Below, in pieces: positions 49,926-57,221 of a stretch of 62,193 nt of DNA; the stretch's first letter is position 1; each line of letters begins with the position of its first letter. The DNA comes from an uncultured Bacteroidales bacterium (GTDB lineage: Bacteria; Bacteroidota; Bacteroidia; Bacteroidales; UBA932): the NCBI GenBank assembly GCA_900318355.1, contig ONKE01000016.1, forward strand, positions 1 through 62,193, in the 5' to 3' direction. The translations under genes and the position numbers were made by a program. The notes beneath the pieces were generated by a model that saw nothing but the letters and a program-made list of their open reading frames with translations, did no database searches and was not told where the DNA came from.

Positions 49926-51371
49926 GTCGGGATATTCCTCCCGCTGGGCGATAATCGACTCAACGAGCGCACGGGCTGCGGAAGCCTCTTTCACGCCAGA
50001 CAGTTCAGCCGAGGCGAAATAGTCTTTTGCCTTGGCGAAATCCTCGCTGAGGGCTGCGTAGACACCCTTGGCGTAGCGTGCCTTGGCGCTGTCGCCGGCC
50101 TTTTCAAGGTAACGGGCGGCAACGGTAAGGTTGCCCACTGACATCGCGGCGTTGGCTGCGTTGATGTTGGCCACAGGGTCGTCAGGATAAACGCGGGCGG
50201 CGAGGGCGAACACGTCGTTGAACTCGGAAGTGCCCGGCTCAAGTCCCTGGGCCGCAAGGAAGAACTCGCTGATGCTCAGGTTGCGGGGGCGCTCGCGCAT
50301 CATGCGGCGGACGTCTTCGGCGGTAGTGTAGCTGCGCACGGTGAAGCTGACGTTATAGTCGGTGCGGCGCAGGAGCGGGAACACCTGGGTGGAGAGTTTC
50401 TTGTAGTCCTTCGGATAGCGGGCCTTGAGGCGGGACTCCTTCAGGTCGGGATCTATGTCGCTGTCGATGAGCTCGAGGATCTTGTCGCGGTTGGGAAGGT
50501 CGGAGGAATCCACGGCGGCGCGGAGGCCGTCCCAGTTCTCAGCCACTGACTCAGGCACAAACAACTCGTCATCAAGAGGATAGAGGCTCTTTACGTAGCC
50601 CAGGATGGACTCCGTGCGCTCGCGCGCGAGTTTATCATTGGAGGAATAGCGGCCGTCAGGAGAGCTGTAGCCCTTCAGCAGGACGCGGGTGATGGTGCGG
50701 TCGGGGTCGACGCGGACCGAGTCGATGGTGTTGCGGATCTTGCGGAGCTCCTTGCGGTTGTCGCGGTAGGTCGTGTCGACCACGCTCTTGCCGGCAGCGA
50801 ACACGACATAGGCCTCGCCCGAAATGGACTGTTCCTTGGTTATGGTCGAAGCGTCGGGATGGACGTAGACATAGTTGGGGATATAGCGGATGGGTTCCGG
50901 CTTCGGAGGAATGGGGTTGACCCACTGGGCGAGCGGAGCGCCTTCTTCAAGATAGGTGGCCTTGCCGCAGCAGCCTTCGCCGGCCTCGTCGATGCGAAGC
51001 GAAGCTCCGTCCATCCATTCCTGGTAAGGGACTTCGTCGGTGTAGGACATTGCGTCAGGCATCGTGCGGACGTAGTAGCGCATGTCGCCTTCCTTGAAAG
51101 GTTCGCTTGAGCGCTGGGCACGTGCATAGTGGAGGAAACGGCCGCGGCTGTAAACGCCAAGCGGACGAAGGTGGACCGAGTCGGCGCCGTTGTAAAGAAC
51201 CGGGGTCAGGACCACGGCGGCATTGTTGTCGGGGACTATTTTCGCAAGATCCACCGTCATGCCGACCTGCATGGTCTCGCCTTCCCTGTTGAGGGTGATA
51301 TCCCTCACGGGCACCTGGGCGCCCGCTGCGAAAGAGGCTGTCAGAGCAGCCAGAATAAGGATTCTTTTCAT
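49920..51371 (-). CDS. DUF3868 and OmpA-like envelope protein
   Basis: A 483-residue exported protein (signal MKRILILAALTASFAAGAQ). The N-terminal part (ITLNREGETMQVGMTVDLAK ... SRGRFLHYAR) matches DUF3868. The middle carries an OmpA-C-like motif (VLLKGYSSPDGRYSSNDKLA followed by RERTESILGYV), suggesting peptidoglycan contact, and the end has helical repeats of TPR character (NINAANAAMSVGNLTVAARY). DUF3868 and DUF3575 proteins recur in Bacteroidales fimbria (type V pilus) clusters. It is the last gene of the amylase/fimbrillin operon, 6 bp after DUF3575. Anchor or assembly role is inferred. Confidence 0.8.
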   Translation of the reverse strand: MKRILILAALTASFAAGAQVPVRDITLNREGETMQVGMTVDLAKIVPDNNAAVVLTPVLYNGADSVHLRPLGVYSRGRFLHYARAQRSSEPFKEGDMRYYVRTMPDAMSYTDEVPYQEWMDGASLRIDEAGEGCCGKATYLEEGAPLAQWVNPIPPKPEPIRYIPNYVYVHPDASTITKEQSISGEAYVVFAAGKSVVDTTYRDNRKELRKIRNTIDSVRVDPDRTITRVLLKGYSSPDGRYSSNDKLARERTESILGYVKSLYPLDDELFVPESVAENWDGLRAAVDSSDLPNRDKILELIDSDIDPDLKESRLKARYPKDYKKLSTQVFPLLRRTDYNVSFTVRSYTTAEDVRRMMRERPRNLSISEFFLAAQGLEPGTSEFNDVFALAARVYPDDPVANINAANAAMSVGNLTVAARYLEKAGDSAKARYAKGVYAALSEDFAKAKDYFASAELSGVKEASAARALVESIIAQREEYPDL

Positions 51372-51377
51372 ACGGCA

Positions 51378-51992
51378 CTAGAACAGATAAGAGATTGTGA
51401 CCGCCAGTTTGGTCGGTCCCACATAATCGAAAATGGACCCCTTCAGCACGGGCTGGGCGCCTGCGGGAAGATAACGTTTGCCGTCGGCATCCGTCGAGAG
51501 GCGGTATTCGTCGCCGGTAACGTAGAGGTAGCCTACGCCGAGTTCGAACTCGAGATTCCAGTGACGTCCGAGCACCAAGTCGTAGCCGACCACCGCGCCG
51601 CCGCCGAACAGCATTGCGTCGTTGAGCAGATAGTCCTTGAGGTTAGGGAAGGCGGTGCCGTACTGGCTGAAGTCCCAGACGTTGCCGACGGCGGCCGTAC
51701 CACCAAGGAGATGTGCGCCGACGAAGAAACCGGAGAAGCGCTCGCAGGCCCACCAGCGCACTTCAGGCTCGACCAGAGCATGGCGCCAGCGCATGTCATT
51801 AACCGTCCAGCCGTTGTAACTGCCGGAAAGTTGAACGGTCCACTTGGGGGCGACCCCAAGTTCCACGCCCAGGTTTACCGAAGCGGTGGCGTCGTGAAGG
51901 AGATTGGTCTTCAAGGCCACCTTGTTCTGGGCAAAAAGAGTCCCGACCCCGAGGAGGGTCAGGACAATGGTCAGAAAAAATTGTTTTTTCAT
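51378..51992 (-). CDS. DUF3575 outer-membrane protein
   Basis: A 204-residue protein with a signal peptide (FFLTIVLTLLGVGTLFAQ). KVALKTNLLHDATASVNLGVEL is the DUF3575 start, and alternating hydrophobic/aromatic strands run to a C-terminal ISYLF, an outer-membrane beta-barrel ending. Proteins of this family sit next to fimbrillin genes in many Bacteroidales. It is followed by the DUF3868 gene and preceded by fimbrillin genes with small gaps, all on the minus strand. It probably forms a small barrel that helps anchor or assemble surface structures (inference). Confidence 0.85.
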   Translation of the reverse strand: MKKQFFLTIVLTLLGVGTLFAQNKVALKTNLLHDATASVNLGVELGVAPKWTVQLSGSYNGWTVNDMRWRHALVEPEVRWWACERFSGFFVGAHLLGGTAAVGNVWDFSQYGTAFPNLKDYLLNDAMLFGGGAVVGYDLVLGRHWNLEFELGVGYLYVTGDEYRLSTDADGKRYLPAGAQPVLKGSIFDYVGPTKLAVTISYLF

Positions 51993-52008
51993 GCTTATTG
52001 AGCTGTAG

Positions 52009-52887
52009 TTACTTATAGTTCAGGCTGCCGCCATCGCTCCATGGTTGGACGCTTATGCTGAAGCCGATCGCCTCTCCCGTGGAGGGCCCTGTCGAGGCCG
52101 GGACCACGATGTCCGCCTTGTAGGCAAACCCCGAGGCGAGCGACGCCACTTCGTCCAAAACGAACTCCACTTTCCTGCCCGAAACAGTCGTAACAGAGAG
52201 CGAAATCCGGACTGTCTGCGGAACGACAATCGCTGCAAATCCCGTACCGCCATTGGCCTCTACGGCCCTTCCCGCCGCGATTTTTCCCTTGTCGGAACCG
52301 GGCGTCACAGTTTTTGCCGCAATGTCCACCGAAGCGTTGAGAACAAGTTCGCCCAGCGTTACCGACGCCACCTGTTCGGCAGCGTCTTCGCATGTCACGT
52401 TCAAGACCAGTTTGGAAAGCTGGTGCCGGAGGTTCAGCGACACCTGGGTCCTCGGGGCGGCCGTCGCGGAAGCCGCGAGCAGGTCGGAGGCGGCATAGCC
52501 GGAATAGGAACTCTGGTCGGCCTTGACGGTAAAATCCAGCGACGTACCGGTCACGGAAGCATCATAGGGGGCGTAGGCCAGGAAGGTCGTGCTTGCCTTC
52601 TGGTCGTAAACCCACCTGACGGGCACTTCCGGAATCAGAGCGGTACCTGAAACCGTGGCGCGGACATTCCTGGCTCCGATAGGATCGAGGGCGAAGATGC
52701 CCAGCACGTCCCCGTCTTCCAGGGAAGTGTCCGTGGCCTTGGTCTGGAACGGATTCACCGCAAGGCTGAAGCGCACCGGCAGTATCGTACCGTCAAGTAT
52801 CTCCTGCGGCAAAGCAGCCCCTCTGCGGCATCCCCCGGCCACAAGGGCCAGGGAAAGGATGCCGGCCCATAAAAACAACCGTTTCAT
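52009..52887 (-). CDS. Fimbrillin-like lipoprotein without a carbohydrate-binding tail
   Basis: A 292-residue lipoprotein (FLWAGILSLALVAGGC, cysteine at about 20). The fimbrillin-like fold is shown by LEDGDVLGIFAL, a first domain with FLAYAPYDA, then LNLRHQLSKLVLNV, FAAIVVPQTVRISLSV, FVLDEVASLASGFAYKADIVV and a short ending. The length and two-domain layout match Mfa/Fim-type subunits. Unlike the three upstream genes it stops shortly after the fimbrillin part (SVQPWSDGGSLNYK), so it carries no SusE/F-like module. It could be a base or stalk subunit of the same structure. It is 5 bp after the preceding gene and 16 bp before DUF3575. Confidence 0.82.
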   Translation of the reverse strand: MKRLFLWAGILSLALVAGGCRRGAALPQEILDGTILPVRFSLAVNPFQTKATDTSLEDGDVLGIFALDPIGARNVRATVSGTALIPEVPVRWVYDQKASTTFLAYAPYDASVTGTSLDFTVKADQSSYSGYAASDLLAASATAAPRTQVSLNLRHQLSKLVLNVTCEDAAEQVASVTLGELVLNASVDIAAKTVTPGSDKGKIAAGRAVEANGGTGFAAIVVPQTVRISLSVTTVSGRKVEFVLDEVASLASGFAYKADIVVPASTGPSTGEAIGFSISVQPWSDGGSLNYK

Positions 52888-52892
52888 GGGCG

Positions 52893-54188
52893 CTAGAGTT
52901 TGGTAACAGTCAGATTTACTCCGTCGAGGTCGATTTTATATTTGCCGGTTTCAGCCAGGCGGATGTTCAGGTTGCCGGGATACACTTCGGCGCCGGCGAC
53001 GTCGTCCCAATAGTGGCAGTCAGGGGCTGCCAGTCCATAGGCGCTGTCTCCGGAAGCCAGGACGAAATCAGTGGCGCTGTTGCCCCAGAAGCCGAGCTGG
53101 GTGCCCCAGTTGTTGTCGATTCCGTCGAGTTTGTGGAACTTGAAGCCCTTGGAGCCGTCGTCCGCGGCCATGGATTCGTCGTAGTTCAGCGTGACGGTCC
53201 ATTTGTCCTCGCCGAGGTAGGTCATCGGGAATTCAACTTTCCAGGCCTCGACCGTGGCGTCTTCGTCGTAGAGGCAGCCGGTCGCGCACCAGTAGTTGGC
53301 GCCGATAGTCTGGGTGCCCTCGCCGAAAGTAGGATTCTCGGTGGCGTTAGTCCAGGGTGTTACCTCGAAGGAGAATACGACTGCATCGCCGGTGTTGTCG
53401 CCGGAGCCGGAAGAGCTCTTGACAGTGATAGCGGCAGAGTAGACCGTTCCTTTCACGAAGGTGAACTCGCTGTCCAGCACATAGTTGTAAACCGAGCCCT
53501 GAGTAGTTGTGACCACGATCGAGGGCTGGGATTTCTGCGGCATGACGATGGCTCCGTACTGAAGCGGCTCGCCGTCTGCGGAGATCTTCGCGGCATCGAT
53601 GGTGACGGCATCCTTGCCGGTCACGTCAACGGTCTCGGTCAAGATGTCGAGCTTTCCGGCAACGACCACGTCCTTGACCTTCACGGAGGCGATTGCGTCG
53701 CCGCTCAGCTGGTTGGTAACGCTGATGACCAGTTTGGAGAAGGGGTGTTTGAAGTTCAGGGCCACGGTCTCCCCGGGAGCCGCCGTCTTCACTGCGGTCA
53801 GGAAGGTGCTCTGGTAAGCATAGTCATAGCTTCCGAAGGCGAGCATGTCATAGTCATACGACGTGGCGTCCAAGCCGTTGTCGGGATACATGGCCGCGAA
53901 AGTGGTCTGCTGAGTCTGGCCGACACCCCAGTAGAGAGGCGTAGCGAGGGTCAGTTTGCCGTCGGTGGTCACCGTTGCCGCGGAACTTGCGTTTACGGGT
54001 GCTCCGGCGATGATACGCACGGCATCACCGGATTCCAGCGCGCTCTCGGTTGCCTTGGTGAAGGCAAAAGTGCGGGTGGTAAAACTGATTTCAGCCTTGG
54101 TCGCGCCGCCCATACCGCCTCCGGTCTCCGGCTTGCAGCCCGCCAGCACCGCCAGCGCAGCCGCTGCGATGAGGAAATATTTCTTCAT
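52893..54188 (-). CDS. Fimbrillin-like lipoprotein with SusE/F-like C-terminal module
   Basis: A 431-residue lipoprotein (FLIAAAALAVLAGC, cysteine 18). Residues about 30-280 have the fimbrillin pattern (LESGDAVRIIAG, LNFKHPFSKLVISV, YGAIVMPQKSQPSIVV, FTFVKGTVYSAAITV). Residues about 290-431 form another module: IGANYWCATGCLYDED, WKVEFPMTYLGEDKWTVTL, KGFKFHKLDGIDNNWGTQLG, and a last segment LAETGKYKIDLDGVNLTV. This W-rich order resembles the starch-binding domains of SusE and SusF. The gene belongs to the amylase operon, which supports starch as ligand. Fusion of the two domain types is unusual; the module calls rest on motif comparison. Confidence 0.75.
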   Translation of the reverse strand: MKKYFLIAAAALAVLAGCKPETGGGMGGATKAEISFTTRTFAFTKATESALESGDAVRIIAGAPVNASSAATVTTDGKLTLATPLYWGVGQTQQTTFAAMYPDNGLDATSYDYDMLAFGSYDYAYQSTFLTAVKTAAPGETVALNFKHPFSKLVISVTNQLSGDAIASVKVKDVVVAGKLDILTETVDVTGKDAVTIDAAKISADGEPLQYGAIVMPQKSQPSIVVTTTQGSVYNYVLDSEFTFVKGTVYSAAITVKSSSGSGDNTGDAVVFSFEVTPWTNATENPTFGEGTQTIGANYWCATGCLYDEDATVEAWKVEFPMTYLGEDKWTVTLNYDESMAADDGSKGFKFHKLDGIDNNWGTQLGFWGNSATDFVLASGDSAYGLAAPDCHYWDDVAGAEVYPGNLNIRLAETGKYKIDLDGVNLTVTKL

Positions 54189-54194
54189 GGCAAA

Positions 54195-55433
54195 TTAATT
54201 CTTAGCAACAACGGTAATCTTATGCTGATTATCTACTTTTGTAAAATCACTCATATCCACATTTGACAGATCATACGTAAGCGTATAATCACCATTGGCT
54301 GCTAGTTTGAAATTGGCGTTGTTCGCACTGTTGGGCCAGCCATAGTACAAGGAGCCCAGCGTAAGGGTTTGGGCACTCGGATCGGCACCAACCTGGAAAC
54401 TATTCCAGAAAGACGGGCCATAGTGAAGTTTGAAACCCGCACCGTCAACCTCTTCAGTACCGCCAAAACCATTATAGGTAAAATCAACCGACCAGACATT
54501 GGCACCCGTCATGGTCAGCGGATATGCCTTAGTCCAAGAATCGCCATTAATCGTGCCGACAATATACCAATATTTATCTCCGAGGTTTTCTGAAGTCTTG
54601 CCGGCGCTAAGCGCAGTATTGTCCGTTCCCCAAGGGTTCACAGCAAATTTCAGCGAACTAACAGGATTCAGACCGGAAGCCTCTTTGGTAGAACCAGTCA
54701 ATTCAATAGAGGTCGAGGCGACCTTCCCACCTTGGAAAGTAAAGGCACTGGCAACCGTGAAAACATACACAGCATCCAGGTCAGTGGTAACCGTGATGAC
54801 CGGAGAAGACGTCTGAGGGAGAATGACGACAGCATACTCCGCGTTCTCAGTAATCTCTTGAGCGGTTGCAACACCCGTCCTGGTATCACTCGCCGTAACG
54901 GAACCCGTTTCGAAATTAACGGAGGCATTATTCGCCAAATTACTCACTACCACAGATTTAACCTTATCCTGCCCAAGTTGATTGTCAATATTAATGACCA
55001 CTTTCGAGAACACATGATTGAAAGTCAGTTGGATCTCTGAATCACTCGGCGTTCCTGTCGCAACGGCAGACATGAGTTGCGAATTATACTCATAGTCATC
55101 CGAATAATCCCAGGAATCGACCACCGGGCTGGTCTGTCCACCGGTAATAGCGATGAATTTGGTCGCAGTAGTCTGGCCCGCACCCCAATACATAGTAGGA
55201 TTGACCGTCAGCGCTGAGCCTGAAACAGTGGCATCAGAAACCTGGCCAATCGGAGACCCCGCTATAACCTTAATACCATTCAAGGCATTCTCATCCACAG
55301 CCTTCACGGCATAGTGATTAAGATTGGTTGTGAATTTAACCTCTTTCAGGCCCTCATTCACCGGATTCTGAGCCTTCTCGCATGCGGCGAAGGTCATCGC
55401 GGCCGCGGCCGCAAGAATCAAAATCTTTTTCAT
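54195..55433 (-). CDS. Fimbrillin-like lipoprotein with SusE/F-like C-terminal module
   Basis: A 412-residue paralogue of the next gene. The lipoprotein signal ILILAAAAAMTFAAC is followed by a fimbrillin-like part (LTFNHVFSKVVINIDNQLG, YAVVILPQTSSPVITV, FTFQGGKVASTSIEL). The C-terminal module begins KYWYIVGTINGDSWTKAYPL, continues GAGFKLHYGPSFWNSFQVG and ends with LAANGDYTLTYDLSNV, the SusE/SusF pattern. Its DNA is visibly AT-richer than the gene after it, though the proteins are clearly related, so the copies may have different histories. It is 6 bp before the next gene and 46 bp after the CBM26-like protein. Confidence 0.75.
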   Translation of the reverse strand: MKKILILAAAAAMTFAACEKAQNPVNEGLKEVKFTTNLNHYAVKAVDENALNGIKVIAGSPIGQVSDATVSGSALTVNPTMYWGAGQTTATKFIAITGGQTSPVVDSWDYSDDYEYNSQLMSAVATGTPSDSEIQLTFNHVFSKVVINIDNQLGQDKVKSVVVSNLANNASVNFETGSVTASDTRTGVATAQEITENAEYAVVILPQTSSPVITVTTDLDAVYVFTVASAFTFQGGKVASTSIELTGSTKEASGLNPVSSLKFAVNPWGTDNTALSAGKTSENLGDKYWYIVGTINGDSWTKAYPLTMTGANVWSVDFTYNGFGGTEEVDGAGFKLHYGPSFWNSFQVGADPSAQTLTLGSLYYGWPNSANNANFKLAANGDYTLTYDLSNVDMSDFTKVDNQHKITVVAKN

Positions 55434-55479
55434 TGTTTGGGTTTATTAGTTGTTAGTATAGTTCGAATAACAGATTATA

Positions 55480-57036
55480 CTATATAGGTTTCGCTATCTT
55501 TTCTACACGGTCAGCATGCACTTCAAAGAAGAACTCATGATCTCCCGAAAGAGTGAAAGGACCAGAATTACCGGTTTGCCAATCTCCGTTATTGTTATAA
55601 ACCATTTTGATAGATTTCCCCAAAATGACACTTGGCGCAAAATCCTTATAAAAATAAGTATCTCCACCAATCGTAGTCGAGGAGGTTAGCTTATTCCCAG
55701 GCCAGGTTGTATCCGGGAAATTGTCATCCCCATCCGTCCAAATATGTAAATAATTACTATCATTCGTCTTGAAATACAAACGAACAAGCGGCTGACTAAT
55801 ATTTGACACAACGGAACCATCTGTCAAGAAGTATTGGTCTGAGCCAGAAAGGGCTACTGACAAATCGCCTGTTTGCGACCCGTTATTCGCATTATTGAAA
55901 ATCATCAGTACGTCACTCGTATTCCAATACTTTTTCGGGACAGAGAAACGATAATAATTATAATTATCACCTCCGGTATAGGAAGTAGCGTAAGTAACAG
56001 TAGAAACGTCTCCAGGCCAATCACCAAGATAGGGGTCACTACCTTTTGCCAAATAAAGTGCACGACCGTTTGACCACCCCGTATTATCAAGTATGTAAAG
56101 ATACGAAGGAGCTGAGAATGTCAGGTCCGACTGCATCTCCAACAGAGTACCACGATCCAGGTTAGGCTGTGCAGGAGCTGTACGAATACCATAAGGAGAA
56201 GATTCACCCTCCACATAAAGGCGCATTTCAAGACCAGGAACTTCCGTGACAGGCATGGGGAAGACAAATGTCATATCTTGAACAGTCGTTGTTGCAGCAA
56301 ACGTGTATGTAACAGTGGAACCAGCATTCGTCAGATTACTGCCAGAAATAGAATTAACTCCAATATTGGCGCCATTCGCTCCGATTGCAAAACCATACCA
56401 TCCAGTAATAGATTTACCAGGAACAGTCAAGGAAATCTTATTGGCTCCAACAGGAACATCCTTGACAGTCATCTTGATGCCCGCACCAAGGTGCTTGAAC
56501 TCTATATTCGTCTCCGTTTCAACATCCGTAGTCTTCCTTCCATCACCAAGATAAGCGGCAAGGGGCATCGGATGGGAATTGGCGTTATACACGATTTCAG
56601 GCTTCAAGTGGACATACAGATTATGTTCATCTGGATTATAATTGGTGCCATCGTTGTCAGCATTTCCATCAGCATATCCATTGTGGGGATAAAAAGCGAC
56701 ATCCCCCCAATAAAAACTATCGTCAATGTTATTGGTATTAGCCTCATAAAAAACACCTTCAGAAGTACCTTCTCCAGACTTAAGCGTAAGAGGCTCGGGC
56801 CAATGATTGTCACCTTCTTTCCACATATTGACACCTATCTGGTCACCTATCGCCCATACAAGCGAAGCTTTGTCACCATTAACTGTATAAGTAGCTTTGG
56901 TAGGATTCTTTTCCGCCTTGGCTCGAATGACAAAAGATTTAACTTCAACCTGACTACCAGAAGTTATTTGTGTAGATTCCTTGGCGCAACTTGCGACAAA
57001 AATGATTGCAGCAATGCAAAAAACGATTCTTTTCAT
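55480..57036 (-). CDS. Fimbrillin-like lipoprotein with two CBM26-like starch-binding modules
   Basis: A 518-residue lipoprotein (IVFCIAAIIFVASC, cysteine 17). Residues about 30-310 are fimbrillin-like (WAIGDQIGVNMW, VAFYPHNGYADG, IEFKHLGAGIKMTV, FVFPMPVTEVPGLEMRLYV, DRGTLLEMQSDLTF). Two modules follow: about 315-410 (YLYILDNTGWSNGRALYLAK, YLGDWPGD, YYRFSVPKKYW, MIFNNANNGSQTGDL) and about 415-515 (VRLYFKTNDSNYLHIWTDG, TTWPGNKL, IKMVYNNNGDWQTGN). The WPG plus (I/V)xxNN...QT(G) pattern is that of CBM26/SusE-type starch-binding modules and recurs in the adjacent amylase. The gene is AT-rich relative to its neighbours. Best read as a surface starch-binding, fimbria-like adhesin (inference). Confidence 0.78.
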   Translation of the reverse strand: MKRIVFCIAAIIFVASCAKESTQITSGSQVEVKSFVIRAKAEKNPTKATYTVNGDKASLVWAIGDQIGVNMWKEGDNHWPEPLTLKSGEGTSEGVFYEANTNNIDDSFYWGDVAFYPHNGYADGNADNDGTNYNPDEHNLYVHLKPEIVYNANSHPMPLAAYLGDGRKTTDVETETNIEFKHLGAGIKMTVKDVPVGANKISLTVPGKSITGWYGFAIGANGANIGVNSISGSNLTNAGSTVTYTFAATTTVQDMTFVFPMPVTEVPGLEMRLYVEGESSPYGIRTAPAQPNLDRGTLLEMQSDLTFSAPSYLYILDNTGWSNGRALYLAKGSDPYLGDWPGDVSTVTYATSYTGGDNYNYYRFSVPKKYWNTSDVLMIFNNANNGSQTGDLSVALSGSDQYFLTDGSVVSNISQPLVRLYFKTNDSNYLHIWTDGDDNFPDTTWPGNKLTSSTTIGGDTYFYKDFAPSVILGKSIKMVYNNNGDWQTGNSGPFTLSGDHEFFFEVHADRVEKIAKPI

Positions 57037-57057
57037 ATTCTTCTCTTTTTTACATTA

Positions 57058-57180
57058 CTATTCAGTATCCCAATCAGTTCCTTGTACCACATTGGCCCGT
57101 TCGACATCCGACATGAAATTCGTCTCGAACTTCACGTCGATTTGCTCCGTTAGCGGAGCGGAATAAATTGTTTTTGTCAT
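57058..57180 (-). CDS. 40-residue acidic small protein between amylase and fimbrillin genes
   Basis: ATG 57180 to TAG 57058 encodes a short peptide beginning MTKTIYSAPLTEQIDVKFE, with SDVERANVVQGTDWDTE towards the end. The start resembles small Bacteroidales proteins (a few basic residues, then YxxPxxExIxV) often found just before outer-membrane or fimbrillin genes. It has no signal peptide. It lies 41 bp after the amylase stop and 21 bp before the next gene on the same strand, fitting an operon member. Function unknown. Confidence 0.6.
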   Translation of the reverse strand: MTKTIYSAPLTEQIDVKFETNFMSDVERANVVQGTDWDTE

Positions 57181-57221
57181 AATTGATTGATTTTATTGAT
57201 TATTAATTATTTATCCTTTGA

